Source: Trichococcus ilyis
GTDB taxonomy: Bacteria > Bacillota > Bacilli > Lactobacillales > Aerococcaceae
Assembly (NCBI RefSeq): GCF_900109135.1
Contig: NZ_FNYT01000010.1
Location: 31,798-95,797 of the forward strand
Direction of reading: 5' to 3'
Length of the DNA stretch: 64,000 nt
Part shown: piece by piece, positions 36,102 to 46,119 of the stretch
How the letters are laid out: every line of letters starts with the position of its first letter
How positions within the stretch are numbered: position 1 is the first letter of the stretch
Notes under the pieces: generated by a model
What the model was told of the DNA's origin: nothing
Databases searched by the model: none
Seen by the model: only the letters and a program-made list of their open reading frames with translations
Position numbers and translations under genes: made by a program

Positions 36102-37307
36102 TCAGCGTCTGATTTTTTCCAAGAGATTCACTCTCAATTTCACTTCTTCGCGCGGGTGCGCTTCATAAATGTCGATACTCGTTTTATAATAGCTCAATAC
36201 GGCATCCGCAAATGCTTCGGAAGAGATTTTTTGCATCAGTTCATCCCATACCTCTTGGTTTGTCGCAACATCCGAATGATGGTAGAAATCCGCATAGGCG
36301 ATGATGGTCTCTCCGATTTTTGCATCCTCAGCGAACAACATCCCTAAGCTGTTTTCCGTGATCAGATCGGCTAAATAATCGTTCCGCTTGGCGATGACCG
36401 GGCACCCGTTCACAATCGACTCAAGATAGGTAAGCCCTTGCGTTTCCGATTCCGAGGCGTTGATGTAAATATCCGCCATCTGGTAATATTCCTTCACATC
36501 CTCATTCTTCACTTCTCCAACAAAAATCACGTTCCGGCTCAGCTGCATATCCCCAACCAACGTTTCCAACTCCCGACGCATGGGTCCATCGCCCACGAAA
36601 ATGAGCTTTGCTGTCGGATAGGCCTCTACAACCTCCGGGAGGGCATGCAGAAGCTTATCCAGATTTTTCTCCGACGACAGCCTGCTGAGGGAGAGCAAAA
36701 CCAATTCGGAATCCGAAATGCCTAATTCTTCGCGTTTTCGCGCTTTGATGCCCTCGATCCGATCCGGTATCTGGACCCCTGTCGGAATGACGCGGATTTC
36801 CTTGTAGATATTGTAGGATGCCAGTTTTTCTTTCATTTGCTGACTGGGGGCGATGATGCCCATCGTCCGATTGCAGAAATAACGGGATGCGATTTTCACT
36901 GCCTTAGGCTTCACCACTCGGCCGTTAGCGATATAATGCAGATATTTTTCGTACATGGTGTGGTAAGTATGCACTGTCGGAATCTGCAGCATATATCCTA
37001 CAAATTTGCCGGTCAACCCCAAACTGAACTCAGTATGTGTGTGCACGATATCTATCTTTTGTTTCTTGGCTTCCTTCAGCGCTCTGTTCATCCCTTTGAC
37101 CGCGATCCTGCGGTCTCTGAAAGACAGAAACGGGATACTGGTCAACCGAATGATATTTTTTTCATCTTCGCGGGCATTGGGGTCAGTCGTAGTGAAAATG
37201 ATGACTTCATGACCTTTTGCTTCCAATTCCTCTTTCAGGATGCGGATAGAAGTGGACACTCCGCTCACTTGAGGAAAATACGAATCTGTAAACATGCCTA
37301 TTCTCAT
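36102..37307 (-). CDS. GT4 glycosyltransferase, LafA-like diacylglycerol glucosyltransferase
   Basis: Retaining GT4 enzyme of 401 residues that resembles the streptococcal/listerial monoglucosyl-diacylglycerol synthase: MRIGMFTDSYFPQVSGVSTS at the start, IVHTHTEFSLGL, TVHTYHTMYEKYLHYIANG, VIPTGVQIP and donor motif SESETQGLTYLESIVNG. It should transfer glucose from UDP-Glc to diacylglycerol, giving the substrate for the CpoA-like enzyme at 21.5 kb. ATG 37307 behind GAGGTGA is preferred to an upstream in-frame Met. Single gene with its own promoter and terminator. Confidence 0.8.
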   Translation of the reverse strand: MRIGMFTDSYFPQVSGVSTSIRILKEELEAKGHEVIIFTTTDPNAREDEKNIIRLTSIPFLSFRDRRIAVKGMNRALKEAKKQKIDIVHTHTEFSLGLTGKFVGYMLQIPTVHTYHTMYEKYLHYIANGRVVKPKAVKIASRYFCNRTMGIIAPSQQMKEKLASYNIYKEIRVIPTGVQIPDRIEGIKARKREELGISDSELVLLSLSRLSSEKNLDKLLHALPEVVEAYPTAKLIFVGDGPMRRELETLVGDMQLSRNVIFVGEVKNEDVKEYYQMADIYINASESETQGLTYLESIVNGCPVIAKRNDYLADLITENSLGMLFAEDAKIGETIIAYADFYHHSDVATNQEVWDELMQKISSEAFADAVLSYYKTSIDIYEAHPREEVKLRVNLLEKIRR

Positions 37308-37358
37308 GACTTCACCTCGGAAAAATCCTATCAAATTTTAAAATAGCTCAATACGTTC

Positions 37359-37387
37359 AGTATATAGAATATTCCGATATTTGTCAC
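37359..37387 (-). promoter_or_regulatory. Promoter of the LafA-like gene
   Basis: Minus strand GTGACA (37387-37382), 17-base spacer, TATACT (37364-37359). Confidence 0.65.
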
Positions 37388-37404
37388 CCATCTCGTCAAT
37401 GGTA

Positions 37405-37442
37405 GCAAAAAAGAGACCGGACACGCAAGCACGTCCGGTCTC
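37405..37442 (-). terminator. Terminator of ptsHI
   Basis: GAGACCGGAC (37413-37422) and GTCCGGTCTC (37433-37442), perfect 10 pairs, followed by six T on the minus strand. Confidence 0.92.
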
Positions 37443-37460
37443 TCATTCGCCTCAATCGGC

Positions 37461-39191
37461 TTAGTCTAATTTAGCTTTCATTTCTTCAACCAATGCGATA
37501 ACTTCTTCAACAGTTGTGCACTCGTTGATCGCTTTGTCCGCTAATGCTTCCATTTCTTTGGAATCCAAGCGTTTCATCAAGCTGCGTGTTTTCAGGACGC
37601 TGGATGCGCTCATGGAGAACTCATCCAAACCAAGACCTACCAACAACGGAACCGCTGTTTGGTCGCCGGCCATCTCGCCACACATACCAGTCCATTTGCC
37701 TTCAGCGTGGGAAGCATCGATAACGTGCTTGATCAGCGTCAGGATAGCTGGGTTGTATGGTTGATACAAGTAGGATACTTGTTGGTTCATGCGGTCTGCC
37801 GCCATTGTGTATTGGATCAAGTCATTTGTTCCGATACTGAAGAAATCGACTTCTTTAGCGAATTGGTGAGCCAATACAGCAGCTGCAGGAATTTCGATCA
37901 TGATACCTACTTGGATATCATCAGCAACTTCTACGCCATCGGCCAATAGATTCGCTTTTTCTTCTTCCAGCATTGCTTTTGCTGCTCTGAATTCGTTCAA
38001 GGTTGAAATCATCGGGAACATGATGCGCAGTTTTCCGAAAACGGAAGCACGCAACAATGCACGCAATTGTGTACGGAACATTTCTGGCTCAGCCAAACAA
38101 ATACGGATTGCACGGTAACCCAAGAATGGATTCATTTCTTTCGGCAATTCCAGATATGGCAATTCTTTATCCCCACCGATGTCCATTGTGCGGACAACGA
38201 CAGGTTTGCCTTCCATGCCTTCCAAAACAGCTTTATAAGCATCGAACTGCTCATCTTCTGTCGGGAAGTCCGAAGAATCCATGTACAGGAACTCAGTACG
38301 GTACAGACCTACCGCTTCAGCGCCGTTAGCGATAACGCCGTCCAAATCTTTAGGCGTCCCGATATTGGCTGCCAATTCGATATGTTTGCCGTCTGCTGTC
38401 ACTGTGTCCGCATTCTTCAGTTTGTGCCATTCCGCTTGCATTGCAGAAAACTCTTCAGCTTTCTTCTTGTATGCAGCTAATGTTTCTTCATCCGGATTGA
38501 TGAAGACGTCGCCGTCCAAACCATCCAAAATGATGATATCGCCGTCTTTGACGATTTGTGTGATCTCTTTTGAACCTACGATTGCAGGAATTTCCAAAGA
38601 GCGGGCCATGATTGCGCTGTGGGAAGTACGGCCACCGATATCGGTAACGAACCCTTTGACAAAATCACGGTTCAATTGAGCCGTATCACTAGGAGTCAAA
38701 TCTTTGGCAACGACGATCACTTCTTCCGTGATTGTCGATGGGTTAGGGATTTTGACACCCAACAGGTGGCTTAATACACGTTCCGTAACGTCGCGGATAT
38801 CCGCTGCACGTTCTTGCATGTATGGGTTGTCTTCCATCGCTTCGAACATACCGATGAACATGCCGGCAACTTCAGAAAGAGCCGCTTCAGCATTGACACC
38901 GTTATCACGAATATTGGCGTTCATGGAGCCAATCATTTCTGGATCGGATAATACCATTAAATGTGCATCAAAAACTTGTGCTTCTTCTTCGCCAAGTGAC
39001 ACTGCCGCTTTGTCTCTGATTGCACTTACCTCTGATTTAGCGGTTTCAAAGCTTTCCAGGAGGCGAGCAACTTCGCCTTCTGAATCTTCCACTTTACGCT
39101 TCTCAAAGGATAGATCCGGTTCGGTCAGCAAATATGCTTTCGCAATTGCGATACCGTCACTAGCTGCTATTCCTTGTAAGTGGTTTTTCAT
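37461..39191 (-). CDS. ptsI: PTS enzyme I (phosphoenolpyruvate-protein phosphotransferase)
   Basis: Cytosolic enzyme of 576 residues that takes phosphate from PEP to HPr in the sugar phosphotransferase system. The phospho-histidine is in [15 protein letters not shown] (about 185-199); the PEP-binding C-terminal barrel shows [22 protein letters not shown] and the catalytic Cys in [11 protein letters not shown]. Length is standard. The start is one base past the ptsH stop region; the two are one operon. Confidence 0.98.
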   Translation of the reverse strand: MKNHLQGIAASDGIAIAKAYLLTEPDLSFEKRKVEDSEGEVARLLESFETAKSEVSAIRDKAAVSLGEEEAQVFDAHLMVLSDPEMIGSMNANIRDNGVNAEAALSEVAGMFIGMFEAMEDNPYMQERAADIRDVTERVLSHLLGVKIPNPSTITEEVIVVAKDLTPSDTAQLNRDFVKGFVTDIGGRTSHSAIMARSLEIPAIVGSKEITQIVKDGDIIILDGLDGDVFINPDEETLAAYKKKAEEFSAMQAEWHKLKNADTVTADGKHIELAANIGTPKDLDGVIANGAEAVGLYRTEFLYMDSSDFPTEDEQFDAYKAVLEGMEGKPVVVRTMDIGGDKELPYLELPKEMNPFLGYRAIRICLAEPEMFRTQLRALLRASVFGKLRIMFPMISTLNEFRAAKAMLEEEKANLLADGVEVADDIQVGIMIEIPAAAVLAHQFAKEVDFFSIGTNDLIQYTMAADRMNQQVSYLYQPYNPAILTLIKHVIDASHAEGKWTGMCGEMAGDQTAVPLLVGLGLDEFSMSASSVLKTRSLMKRLDSKEMEALADKAINECTTVEEVIALVEEMKAKLD

Positions 39192-39192
39192 A

Positions 39193-39459
39193 TTACTCTG
39201 CTAGCCCTTCTTTTACCATTGTTTCAGTGATTCCAGCCATAGCGTCTGCTTCGTCCGGACCTTCAGCTGTGATGACAACGTCAGCGCCTTGACCTACGCC
39301 TAATGACATTACACCCATGATTGATTTCAAGTTAACTGATTTACCTTTGTATTCTAAATTAATATCAGAATTGAATTTGCTTGCAGTTTGAACCAACAAA
39401 GTTGCTGGACGTGCGTGAATCCCTGTTTCTGCGATTACGTGATATTCTTTTCTTTCCAT
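39193..39459 (-). CDS. ptsH: Phosphocarrier protein HPr
   Basis: HPr of 88 residues. His15 ([10 protein letters not shown]) receives phosphate from enzyme I; Ser46 (LKSIMGVMS) is the site for HPr kinase and so for CcpA-dependent control. The ATG at 39459 is used because it gives the standard numbering; another ATG two codons upstream is closer to the AAGGGG ribosome site. A -10 box and a cre-like sequence lie upstream. Confidence 0.98.
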   Translation of the reverse strand: MERKEYHVIAETGIHARPATLLVQTASKFNSDINLEYKGKSVNLKSIMGVMSLGVGQGADVVITAEGPDEADAMAGITETMVKEGLAE

Positions 39460-39499
39460 AGTCATAAACCCCTTTTGAGATGTATTTATTTAAGGTACT

Positions 39500-39519
39500 T
39501 TTGATACGTTTCCATTATA
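39500..39519 (-). promoter_or_regulatory. ptsH -10 box and possible cre site
   Basis: TATAAT on the minus strand at 39519-39514 (no clear -35), directly followed by ATGGAAACGTATCAAA (39515-39500), which fits the CcpA consensus WTGNAANCGNWWNCAW with one mismatch. A single near-match may be chance. Confidence 0.35.
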
Positions 39520-39738
39520 ACAGAAAAATGGGAAAACGGATTAAAAATAACCCTTTCATTAAATAAGATTACCATTTTTCGCTTTATACTACAACTGTTT
39601 TAAATAGATTCGTTCAAAAATTTGTCATAATTGTTGAATTGCCACTATTTTTTTTACAACCTTTCCGTTTGGCCGAGGACTGTCCCGCCTCCTGTCGTGC
39701 AAGAAATTTTTCGTATCACTTTTTTAAATCAAATCACT

Positions 39739-39793
39739 TGAAAGTCAAAATAGGTCAATGTATAATGGGCACATAAGGTCAGAGTTGGTCAGA
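39739..39793 (+). promoter_or_regulatory. clpE promoter with two CtsR operators
   Basis: TTGAAA (39739-39744), 16-base spacer, TATAAT (39761-39766). Two tandem heptad pairs fit the CtsR consensus: AGTCAAA-ATA-GGTCAAT (39743-39759) inside the spacer and GGTCAGA-GTT-GGTCAGA (39777-39793) at the start site. CtsR would block the promoter until heat or protein stress. Confidence 0.88.
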
Positions 39794-39873
39794 GCACCTT
39801 CTCGCGAGTAATCCTTAGCCGTTACTACTATAATATAGATGTATCAACGACCCATATAGAAAGGAAGATTGCC

Positions 39874-42066
39874 ATGCTTTGTCAAAATTGCGGAAAAAAT
39901 CAAGCCTCCATTCATCTTTACGCTAGCGTGAATGGGCAAAGACGCCAAATCGACTTATGCCAGAGTTGCTATCAGGAATTCAAAGCGGCTCAATCACAAA
40001 GAAACAACCCGAATCAAAGATCGCAAGGTCCCACAGATCCTTTCTCATTCGGGAACCTGGATTCCTTCTTCCAACAGATGAAGCAAAACCAAGAACAGAA
40101 TTACCAGCAGCCCCCTGCTCCCGAGTCTGCCCGCGGCGGCAAAGGCGGTCTTTTGGATGAATACGGCATCAACCTTACCCAATTGGCGCGCGACGGCGGC
40201 ATCGATCCCGTCATCGGCAGGGACAGCGAAATCGCCCGCGTCATCGAAATCCTGAACCGACGCACAAAAAACAACCCCGTCCTCACAGGGGAAGCCGGCG
40301 TCGGCAAGACGGCCGTTGTGGAAGGCCTTGCCCAGAAGATCGTCGATGGTGACGTCCCGCAAAAACTGCTGGATAAGGAAGTCATCCGTTTGGATGTTGT
40401 GTCCCTTGTGCAAGGCACCGGCATCCGCGGTCAATTCGAAGAACGGATGCAACAACTGATGGACGAAATCCGCGCAAACAAAAAAATCATCCTCTTCATC
40501 GATGAAATCCACGAGATCGTCGGCGCAGGCAGCGCTGAAGGCAGCATGGATGCCGGCAATATCCTGAAACCCGCCCTTGCGAGAGGCGAACTGCAATTGG
40601 TCGGCGCCACAACGCTGAACGAGTATCGCCGGATCGAGAAAGATCCTGCGCTGGAACGCAGATTCCAACCTGTTCGCGTGAATGAACCGACACCTGAACA
40701 GACATTGATCATTCTGCAGGGCATCCGTCCAAAATACGAAGACTATCACCACGTCAAATATACGGATAAAGCGCTGGAAGCAGCCGTAAAACTTTCGCAC
40801 CGCTATATCCAGGACCGGTTCCTTCCGGACAAAGCCATCGACCTGCTTGATGAATCGGGATCCAAAAAGAACCTGACCATCAAAGCCATCGATCCGAAAC
40901 AGATCGAAGAACGCATCGAGACAGCCGAAAAAGAGAAGCTGGCCGCGCTGCATGCCGAAGACTACGAAAAGGCAGCCTATTACCGCGACCAAATCACGAA
41001 CCTGAACAGGATGAAACAGCATCCGAGTCCGGCCGACGGTGACCCTGTCGTCAACGAAGAGGATATCCAAAAAATCATCGAAATCAAAACGAATATCCCC
41101 GTAGGCGACCTGCTGGAGAAGGAACAAGCGCAACTGAAGAACCTGGACATCGATCTGAAGAAGAATGTCATCGGCCAAGACGAAGCCATCGACAAAGTAG
41201 CCAAAGCGATCCGCAGGAACCGCATCGGCTTAAGCCGTAAAAACCGTCCGATCGGCTCCTTCCTGTTCGTGGGACCTACCGGCGTCGGCAAGACCGAATT
41301 AGCCAAGCAATTGGCAATCGAAATGTTCGGCACCGAAGACGCGATCATCCGCTTCGACATGAGCGAGTACATGGAGAAACATGCCGTCTCCAAATTGATC
41401 GGGTCCCCTCCTGGGTACATCGGCTACGAGGAAGCCGGCCAATTGACCGAACGCGTCCGCCGCAGCCCGTACAGCATTGTCCTTTTGGACGAAGTCGAGA
41501 AAGCCCATCCGGATGTCATGCACCTGTTCCTGCAGATACTCGATGACGGCCGCCTGACGGATTCCCAAGGCAGAACCGTCAGCTTCAAGGACACCATCAT
41601 CATCATGACCAGCAATGCCGGCACCGGCGTCCAGGAAGCGAGCGTCGGGTTCGGAGCCGCCATGAAAGGCAAGACCCACTCCATCCTGAACCGTTTGAAT
41701 GATTACTTCAAGCCCGAGTTCATCAACCGCTTCGATGCGATCGTCGAATTCAACCAGTTGTCCAAAGAGAACTTGAGCCGCATCGTTACGCTGATGCTGG
41801 ATGATGTGAACGAATTGCTGAAAGACAAAGAAATCCAAGTGACGGTTTCGCAAAAAGCAAAAGATCGCCTCATCGATTTGGGTTATGACCCAAGAATGGG
41901 CGCAAGGCCATTGCGCCGCGTCATCCAGGATCAGATCGAGGATCAGGTAGCTGAATTCTATCTGGATAATCCGAAAATCAAGGATTTGTTTGTCGATGCA
42001 GACGAAGAAGGTAACTTGGTGGTCGTCAGCAAAGTCGAACGGACCGAGACAACCGCAACTGAATAA
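39874..42066 (+). CDS. clpE: ATP-dependent Clp protease ATP-binding subunit ClpE
   Basis: AAA+ unfoldase of 730 residues that feeds ClpP. The N-terminal zinc finger (C3, C6, C29, C32) and a Gln/Pro-rich linker define ClpE. Two AAA domains follow, with Walker [14 protein letters not shown] and [12 protein letters not shown]; between them is a UVR-like motif ([17 protein letters not shown], about 350-366). The long second domain ends with [15 protein letters not shown]. In Gram-positives ClpE handles aggregates and degrades CtsR, which fits the two CtsR sites upstream. ATG behind AAAGGAAG; terminator after the stop. Confidence 0.98.
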   Translation: MLCQNCGKNQASIHLYASVNGQRRQIDLCQSCYQEFKAAQSQRNNPNQRSQGPTDPFSFGNLDSFFQQMKQNQEQNYQQPPAPESARGGKGGLLDEYGINLTQLARDGGIDPVIGRDSEIARVIEILNRRTKNNPVLTGEAGVGKTAVVEGLAQKIVDGDVPQKLLDKEVIRLDVVSLVQGTGIRGQFEERMQQLMDEIRANKKIILFIDEIHEIVGAGSAEGSMDAGNILKPALARGELQLVGATTLNEYRRIEKDPALERRFQPVRVNEPTPEQTLIILQGIRPKYEDYHHVKYTDKALEAAVKLSHRYIQDRFLPDKAIDLLDESGSKKNLTIKAIDPKQIEERIETAEKEKLAALHAEDYEKAAYYRDQITNLNRMKQHPSPADGDPVVNEEDIQKIIEIKTNIPVGDLLEKEQAQLKNLDIDLKKNVIGQDEAIDKVAKAIRRNRIGLSRKNRPIGSFLFVGPTGVGKTELAKQLAIEMFGTEDAIIRFDMSEYMEKHAVSKLIGSPPGYIGYEEAGQLTERVRRSPYSIVLLDEVEKAHPDVMHLFLQILDDGRLTDSQGRTVSFKDTIIIMTSNAGTGVQEASVGFGAAMKGKTHSILNRLNDYFKPEFINRFDAIVEFNQLSKENLSRIVTLMLDDVNELLKDKEIQVTVSQKAKDRLIDLGYDPRMGARPLRRVIQDQIEDQVAEFYLDNPKIKDLFVDADEEGNLVVVSKVERTETTATE

Positions 42067-42079
42067 ACAACACAGAAGG

Positions 42080-42115
42080 AAAGGCAAGGGTCCAAGAAGC
42101 TCTTGCCTTTCTCGT
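42080..42115 (+). terminator. Terminator of clpE
   Basis: AAAGGCAAG (42080-42088) pairs with CTTGCCTTT (42102-42110); T-rich TTTCTCGTTT end. Confidence 0.75.
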
Positions 42116-42165
42116 TTGGATCATGCATGAAAATTATTCATTTGTTTCTTTACTCTTTAAATAAA

Positions 42166-42195
42166 TTAACAGTTGTTATATAATTATTCTATAAA
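42166..42195 (+). promoter_or_regulatory. Candidate promoter of the DUF1827 gene
   Basis: TTAACA (42166-42171), 18-base spacer, TATAAA (42190-42195), about 30 bases before the start codon. Confidence 0.5.
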
Positions 42196-42224
42196 CAGCC
42201 AACCTAAGTTAGGGGTGTTCGTCC

Positions 42225-42500
42225 ATGAAATTGATCGATGTTACAAATAGCCACGCTGATCTTGTACGTGAGCAATTGGCCAACACCGATGCTCAATTTG
42301 TCAAAGTTTATTCTTTGGGACAAACCACAGTCATCTTTACCGGAGCCGCAACACACGAGGATGTCATCATCCTCAACAAAAACCGTCGTGTAAAACAAAG
42401 CGAAATCGACTTTGTTTTGACGAAGTTGTTGCATCTTACCGTTGACGATGTGGAAGTTATGCCTGGCCATAACTTCGTGGAGCTGTCTCATCTGAAATGA
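42225..42500 (+). CDS. DUF1827 family protein
   Basis: Small cytosolic protein of 91 residues found in Lactobacillales next to clpE; function unknown. Recognised by its opening MKLIDVTNSHADLV, the central TVIFTGAATHEDVIILNKNRR and the end MPGHNFVELSHLK. It has its own promoter and terminator, and no membrane segment or known motif. No ribosome site of consensus strength is seen; AGGGGTGTTCGTCC before the ATG may serve. Confidence 0.78.
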   Translation: MKLIDVTNSHADLVREQLANTDAQFVKVYSLGQTTVIFTGAATHEDVIILNKNRRVKQSEIDFVLTKLLHLTVDDVEVMPGHNFVELSHLK

Positions 42501-42540
42501 TTGACATTTTCTGCAATCGAAAAAAAACTCTTCTTAACGC

Positions 42541-42575
42541 AAAGAGGCTGGGACTAAACTCCCAGTCTCTTTTTG
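42541..42575 (+). terminator. Terminator of the DUF1827 gene
   Basis: AAAGAGGCTGGGA (42541-42553) pairs with TCCCAGTCTCTTT (42560-42572) with one mismatch, followed by more T. The GAGGCTGGGA arm recurs in other intergenic palindromes. Confidence 0.88.
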
Positions 42576-42599
42576 TATCCGAACATAGTGTGCGTAAAC

Positions 42600-42711
42600 G
42601 CGGGACAGAACGCAGCCCCTGGCTCCACTTCACGAACAATGCTCGAATGGCCCGCAGCCATTCTGCGCTTGTTCGCTCCAGTGGTCCGGAGCTAAACGCG
42701 TTCTGTCCCGC
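42600..42711. repeat. Large palindrome C between DUF1827 gene and prfC
   Basis: Fourteen-base perfect arms GCGGGACAGAACGC (42600-42613) and GCGTTCTGTCCCGC (42698-42711), with inner stems CCACT/AGTGG, CGAACAA/TTGTTCG and AATGGC/GCCATT, forming a hairpin of about 112 bases. On the plus strand it is followed by TCTCTTTTTG. It separates convergent genes. Confidence 0.8.
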
Positions 42712-42741
42712 TCTCTTTTTGTTTTATTCTTTTGATTCCGA

Positions 42742-44319
42742 TCAAAGCAGAGCCGTCAATTTGACATCCGGGTACTTATCCTCGAACCAGCGCATGGCAA
42801 ATTGGTTTTCGAACAGGAAGACCGGGTTGCCAAAGCGGTCGCGGCAAAGCAGGTTGCGGCTTGATGACATGTTCGGATCCAGATCTTCCGGATCGATCCA
42901 GCGCGCAATCTTGGACCCCATCGGCGCCATTTCGACTTCGGCATTGTATTCATGCAGCAGACGATACTGGAACACCTCAAACTGCAACTGGCCGACCGCA
43001 CCCAGAATATAATCCTCTGTGTGGTAAGTTTTGTACAATTGGATGGCCCCCTCTTGGACCAACTGTTGCACACCTTTATGGAAGGATTTCTGTTTCATGA
43101 CGTTTTTTGGCGTTACCTTCATGAACAATTCAGGGGTAAATTGCGGCAAAGCTTCGAACTGGAGTCCTTTTTTGCCTTCATAGATTGTGTCGCCGATCTG
43201 GAAGTTGCCTGTATCGTACAATCCGATGATGTCCCCCGCCACAGCTGTTTGGACTTGTTCACGAGTATCGGCCATAAATTGCGTCGTATGCGCCAGTTTG
43301 ATCTTCTTACCGGTCCGGTTCACGAAAACGTCCATTCCCGGTCTGAATTCGCCAGAGCAGATGCGCACGAACGCAATCCGGTCACGGTGGGCCGGATTCA
43401 TATTGGCCTGGATTTTGAAAATGAAGCCACTGAAGTTTTCGTCAGTAGGCTCAATCGTTTCACCGGATTCGGTCACGTGCTCGCTCGGGCTTGGAGCGAA
43501 ATCCACGAAAGCGTCAAGGAATGTCTGCACACCAAAACCTGTCAAAGCGGATCCGAAGAATACCGGCGTCAATTTTCCGGCTGCAATCGCCTCTTCCGAG
43601 AAGTCGTTTCCGGCTTCTTTCAGCAATTGGACATCCTCAACCGCTTGTGTATAGATGGTCGAACGCGTCACTTGGTAATCGCCTTCGATTTCGCCGTCTT
43701 CATTCAGCGGCAAGAAGTCGTTGTCTTCATTTTCTTCCGGGTGCGTCAGTTCCACGCGGTTATTGTAGATATCGTACAGACCCAACAAGTTTTTCCCCAT
43801 GCCCATCGGCCAGTTCATCGGGTAGGCATCGATCCCCAAAACTTCTTCCAGTTCAGCGATCAGATCCATCGGCTCGCGGCCATCACGGTCCAATTTATTG
43901 ATGAAGGTGAAAATCGGAATCCCTCTCATGCTGCAGACTTTGAAGAGTTTCTTTGTCTGCGGTTCGATCCCTTTCCCGCTATCGATGACCATCACTGCGC
44001 TATCCACTGCCATCAAGGTGCGGTAGGTATCCTCCGAGAAATCCTCGTGGCCGGGCGTGTCCAAAATATTGATCTGTTTGCCATCATAATCGACCTGCAT
44101 GACCGAACTGGTTACCGATATACCCCTTTGCTTTTCGATTTCCATCCAGTCCGATTTGGCGAATTTGCCTGATTTTTTCCCCTTGACCGTCCCCGCTTGA
44201 CGGATTGCCCCTCCGTACAACAACAGTTGCTCCGTGATGGTGGTTTTCCCGGCATCCGGATGGGAAATGATGGCAAACGTTCTTCTTGCTTTTACTTTAT
44301 CTGCTAATGTTTGAGTCAT
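42742..44319 (-). CDS. prfC: Peptide chain release factor 3
   Basis: Translational GTPase of 525 residues that recycles RF1/RF2 from the ribosome. G1 [15 protein letters not shown]2 [11 protein letters not shown]3 [14 protein letters not shown] and G4 [12 protein letters not shown] are intact, and the RF3-specific C-terminal domains follow ([19 protein letters not shown]). The frame is open to 44391; ATG 44319 behind AAAAAAGGAGAG is the start. It converges on the DUF1827 gene, with palindrome C between. Confidence 0.97.
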   Translation of the reverse strand: MTQTLADKVKARRTFAIISHPDAGKTTITEQLLLYGGAIRQAGTVKGKKSGKFAKSDWMEIEKQRGISVTSSVMQVDYDGKQINILDTPGHEDFSEDTYRTLMAVDSAVMVIDSGKGIEPQTKKLFKVCSMRGIPIFTFINKLDRDGREPMDLIAELEEVLGIDAYPMNWPMGMGKNLLGLYDIYNNRVELTHPEENEDNDFLPLNEDGEIEGDYQVTRSTIYTQAVEDVQLLKEAGNDFSEEAIAAGKLTPVFFGSALTGFGVQTFLDAFVDFAPSPSEHVTESGETIEPTDENFSGFIFKIQANMNPAHRDRIAFVRICSGEFRPGMDVFVNRTGKKIKLAHTTQFMADTREQVQTAVAGDIIGLYDTGNFQIGDTIYEGKKGLQFEALPQFTPELFMKVTPKNVMKQKSFHKGVQQLVQEGAIQLYKTYHTEDYILGAVGQLQFEVFQYRLLHEYNAEVEMAPMGSKIARWIDPEDLDPNMSSSRNLLCRDRFGNPVFLFENQFAMRWFEDKYPDVKLTALL

Positions 44320-44496
44320 ATTGCTCTCCTTTTTTGTATATCTCAATCGTGATCCGTGTCTAAACAAAAAGATAGCATGAGCAATATGCACACGCTAACC
44401 CACGACAATACCTTTGTTATTATACAGGAAATACGAGCATTCCACAAGATTGTCGTTGCAATAGTAAGCTTTGTGCACGCTGCTCCCGCTTGCAAA

Positions 44497-44546
44497 AAAG
44501 CAGCCTCACCCGGACCGACTTTTCTCGGTCCGGGCAAAACTGCACT
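44497..44546 (-). terminator. Terminator of the CorC/HlyC gene
   Basis: CCCGGACCG and CGGTCCGGG form a perfect inner stem; GCAG/CTGC outer arms lead to TTTTTT on the minus strand. It lies between the stop of the CorC/HlyC gene and prfC. Confidence 0.75.
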
Positions 44547-44550
44547 TCAG

Positions 44551-45942
44551 TCATTCTGTTGCTTCCGCTTCATCGGCGGCCTCTTCAACCTCTGCCCCGT
44601 CCTCTTTGAAACGTTCCTTTGCAGGCCGATCGTTTTCGTTCGCATAGGAGATCCCGACTTTCAAAAGACGGCGATTATCAAATTCCAGCGTTCTGATGAT
44701 CAAGCCATCCTCTTCAATGGATGCTTCCTCGTTTTCTTCCGGGAACTCGCCCAATTCCGTCAAAAGATAACCGGCTATCGTATCGACATCCGCGGATTCA
44801 AGCTGCGTACCGAAATAATCGTTGAAACGATGCAATGGTGTTGCGCCATCGGCTTCGTAAAGGTTGTCGCCCACCCGTTCGATCAGGACATAACTTTCAT
44901 CGTACTCATCCTCGATGTCGCCGACGATTTCTTCCAGTATGTCCTCCAAAGTCACGATCCCAACCAGACCGCCGTATTCGTCGTGCAGCAGGGCCAACTG
45001 GTTGTGGCTCCTTTTCAGGTAGGACATCAATTCGTCCGTCAGGATCGTTTCCGGCACAAATAGAGGTTCGTTCATGATTTTACGCAGATTGATTTGGTTG
45101 ATCGGGGTGTTTTTGGATTCCTTCAACAAATTTTTAAGATGGAGCACGCCGATGATATTGTCCTTATCGTCTTCATAGATCGGGATGCGCGTATACGGGG
45201 AGTCCAATGCGGCCTCGATATTTTCCACGACGTCATCGTTCACATCCAGCATAAAGGTATCCGTCCGCGGTACCATGACTTCCCGGGCCATTTTATTGTC
45301 CATGGAAAGCACTCCTTTCAGCATGTTGAATTCCATCCGCTCGATGGTCCCCTCATCACTGCTCTTCTCCAACAGTTCCCGCACTTCTTCCCGCGAAAAC
45401 ATGTCGTTCCCGCTTGTAAATGTGATCGGGGTCAGCTTTTCCAGCACACTGGTCGAAAACGACAGGAACCAGACGAAAGGCCTCATCAGCTTCTGGACCA
45501 CCGTGATGACGCCGGCACCCGCCCGCGCCACTTCTTCCGGGCGTTGCAGCCCCAGTTGCTTCGGAAAAAGCTCACCGAAAACCAAGGAAACATAGGAGAG
45601 CGCCAGCGTCACGACCAAAATGGCAGCCTGCTCGGCACCCGGGATGTTGCGTAAATACGGATCCAGCTTGGCCGCGAATGTATTTGCGGCCGACGCACTG
45701 GAAAGGAAGCCCGCAAAGGTGATGGCAACTTGGATAGTCGCCAAAAAATCATCGGAATGATCCAGCAGCGCCAATATTTTGCGCGCCTTTTCATCCCCTT
45801 TGATGGCTTGGTTCGCCACCCTGTTCTTGTTCAGTGAAACAAATGCGATTTCGGATGCCGCAAAAAATGCGTTCACCAAAGTCAATACCGCAATCAGCAG
45901 CAATTGCCCTAGCAAAGTCTGATTACTGGGGTCTGTGGTCAT
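44551..45942 (-). CDS. CNNM/CorC (HlyC) family transporter-like protein
   Basis: Membrane protein of 463 residues: an N-terminal CNNM (DUF21) domain with about four spans (residues 10-190, starting LLGQLLLIAVLTLVNAFFAASEIAF), two CBS domains (about 215-345, with MVPRTDTFMLDV and HDEYGGLVGIVTLEDILEEIVGDIEDE) and a CorC/HlyC C-terminal domain (about 360-445). Such proteins are linked to magnesium or cobalt efflux; the older name hemolysin is misleading. The tail is rich in Glu and Ala. ATG behind GAAGGAGAAAC. Substrate not known. Confidence 0.88.
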   Translation of the reverse strand: MTTDPSNQTLLGQLLLIAVLTLVNAFFAASEIAFVSLNKNRVANQAIKGDEKARKILALLDHSDDFLATIQVAITFAGFLSSASAANTFAAKLDPYLRNIPGAEQAAILVVTLALSYVSLVFGELFPKQLGLQRPEEVARAGAGVITVVQKLMRPFVWFLSFSTSVLEKLTPITFTSGNDMFSREEVRELLEKSSDEGTIERMEFNMLKGVLSMDNKMAREVMVPRTDTFMLDVNDDVVENIEAALDSPYTRIPIYEDDKDNIIGVLHLKNLLKESKNTPINQINLRKIMNEPLFVPETILTDELMSYLKRSHNQLALLHDEYGGLVGIVTLEDILEEIVGDIEDEYDESYVLIERVGDNLYEADGATPLHRFNDYFGTQLESADVDTIAGYLLTELGEFPEENEEASIEEDGLIIRTLEFDNRRLLKVGISYANENDRPAKERFKEDGAEVEEAADEAEATE

Positions 45943-46057
45943 AGATTGTTTCTCCTTCGTTTATTGTCTGTTTAAAAGTTGATTGTTATCTTTCATTATC
46001 TAATGCCCCGGCAGAAAACACAAGTATTTTATCCGGAAACGTTGCCGAGGCCGCAAA

Positions 46058-46099
46058 CAGCCCCTCCGATGATCAACGAATCGATCAGCGGAGGGGCTG
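46058..46099 (-). terminator. Hairpin after nox
   Basis: CAGCCCCTCCG (46058-46068) pairs with CGGAGGGGCTG (46089-46099), and GATC/GATC extends the stem. There is no T run on either strand, so termination is uncertain. Confidence 0.5.
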
Positions 46100-46119
46100 C
46101 GTTTATGCTAAGTCCATAA

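Noticed and set aside
39500..39515. CcpA (cre) control of ptsHI as a finding
   Set aside because: A single sequence with one mismatch to a degenerate consensus is not strong enough; listed only as a low-confidence site.
40045..42087. Minus-strand frames of up to 377 codons opposite clpE
   Set aside because: They are shadows of clpE codon use; clpE itself has full family motifs and promoter.
46058..46099. Hairpin after nox as another mobile palindrome
   Set aside because: Its size (11-pair GC-rich stem, short loop) and place just after the stop are those of an ordinary gene-end hairpin.
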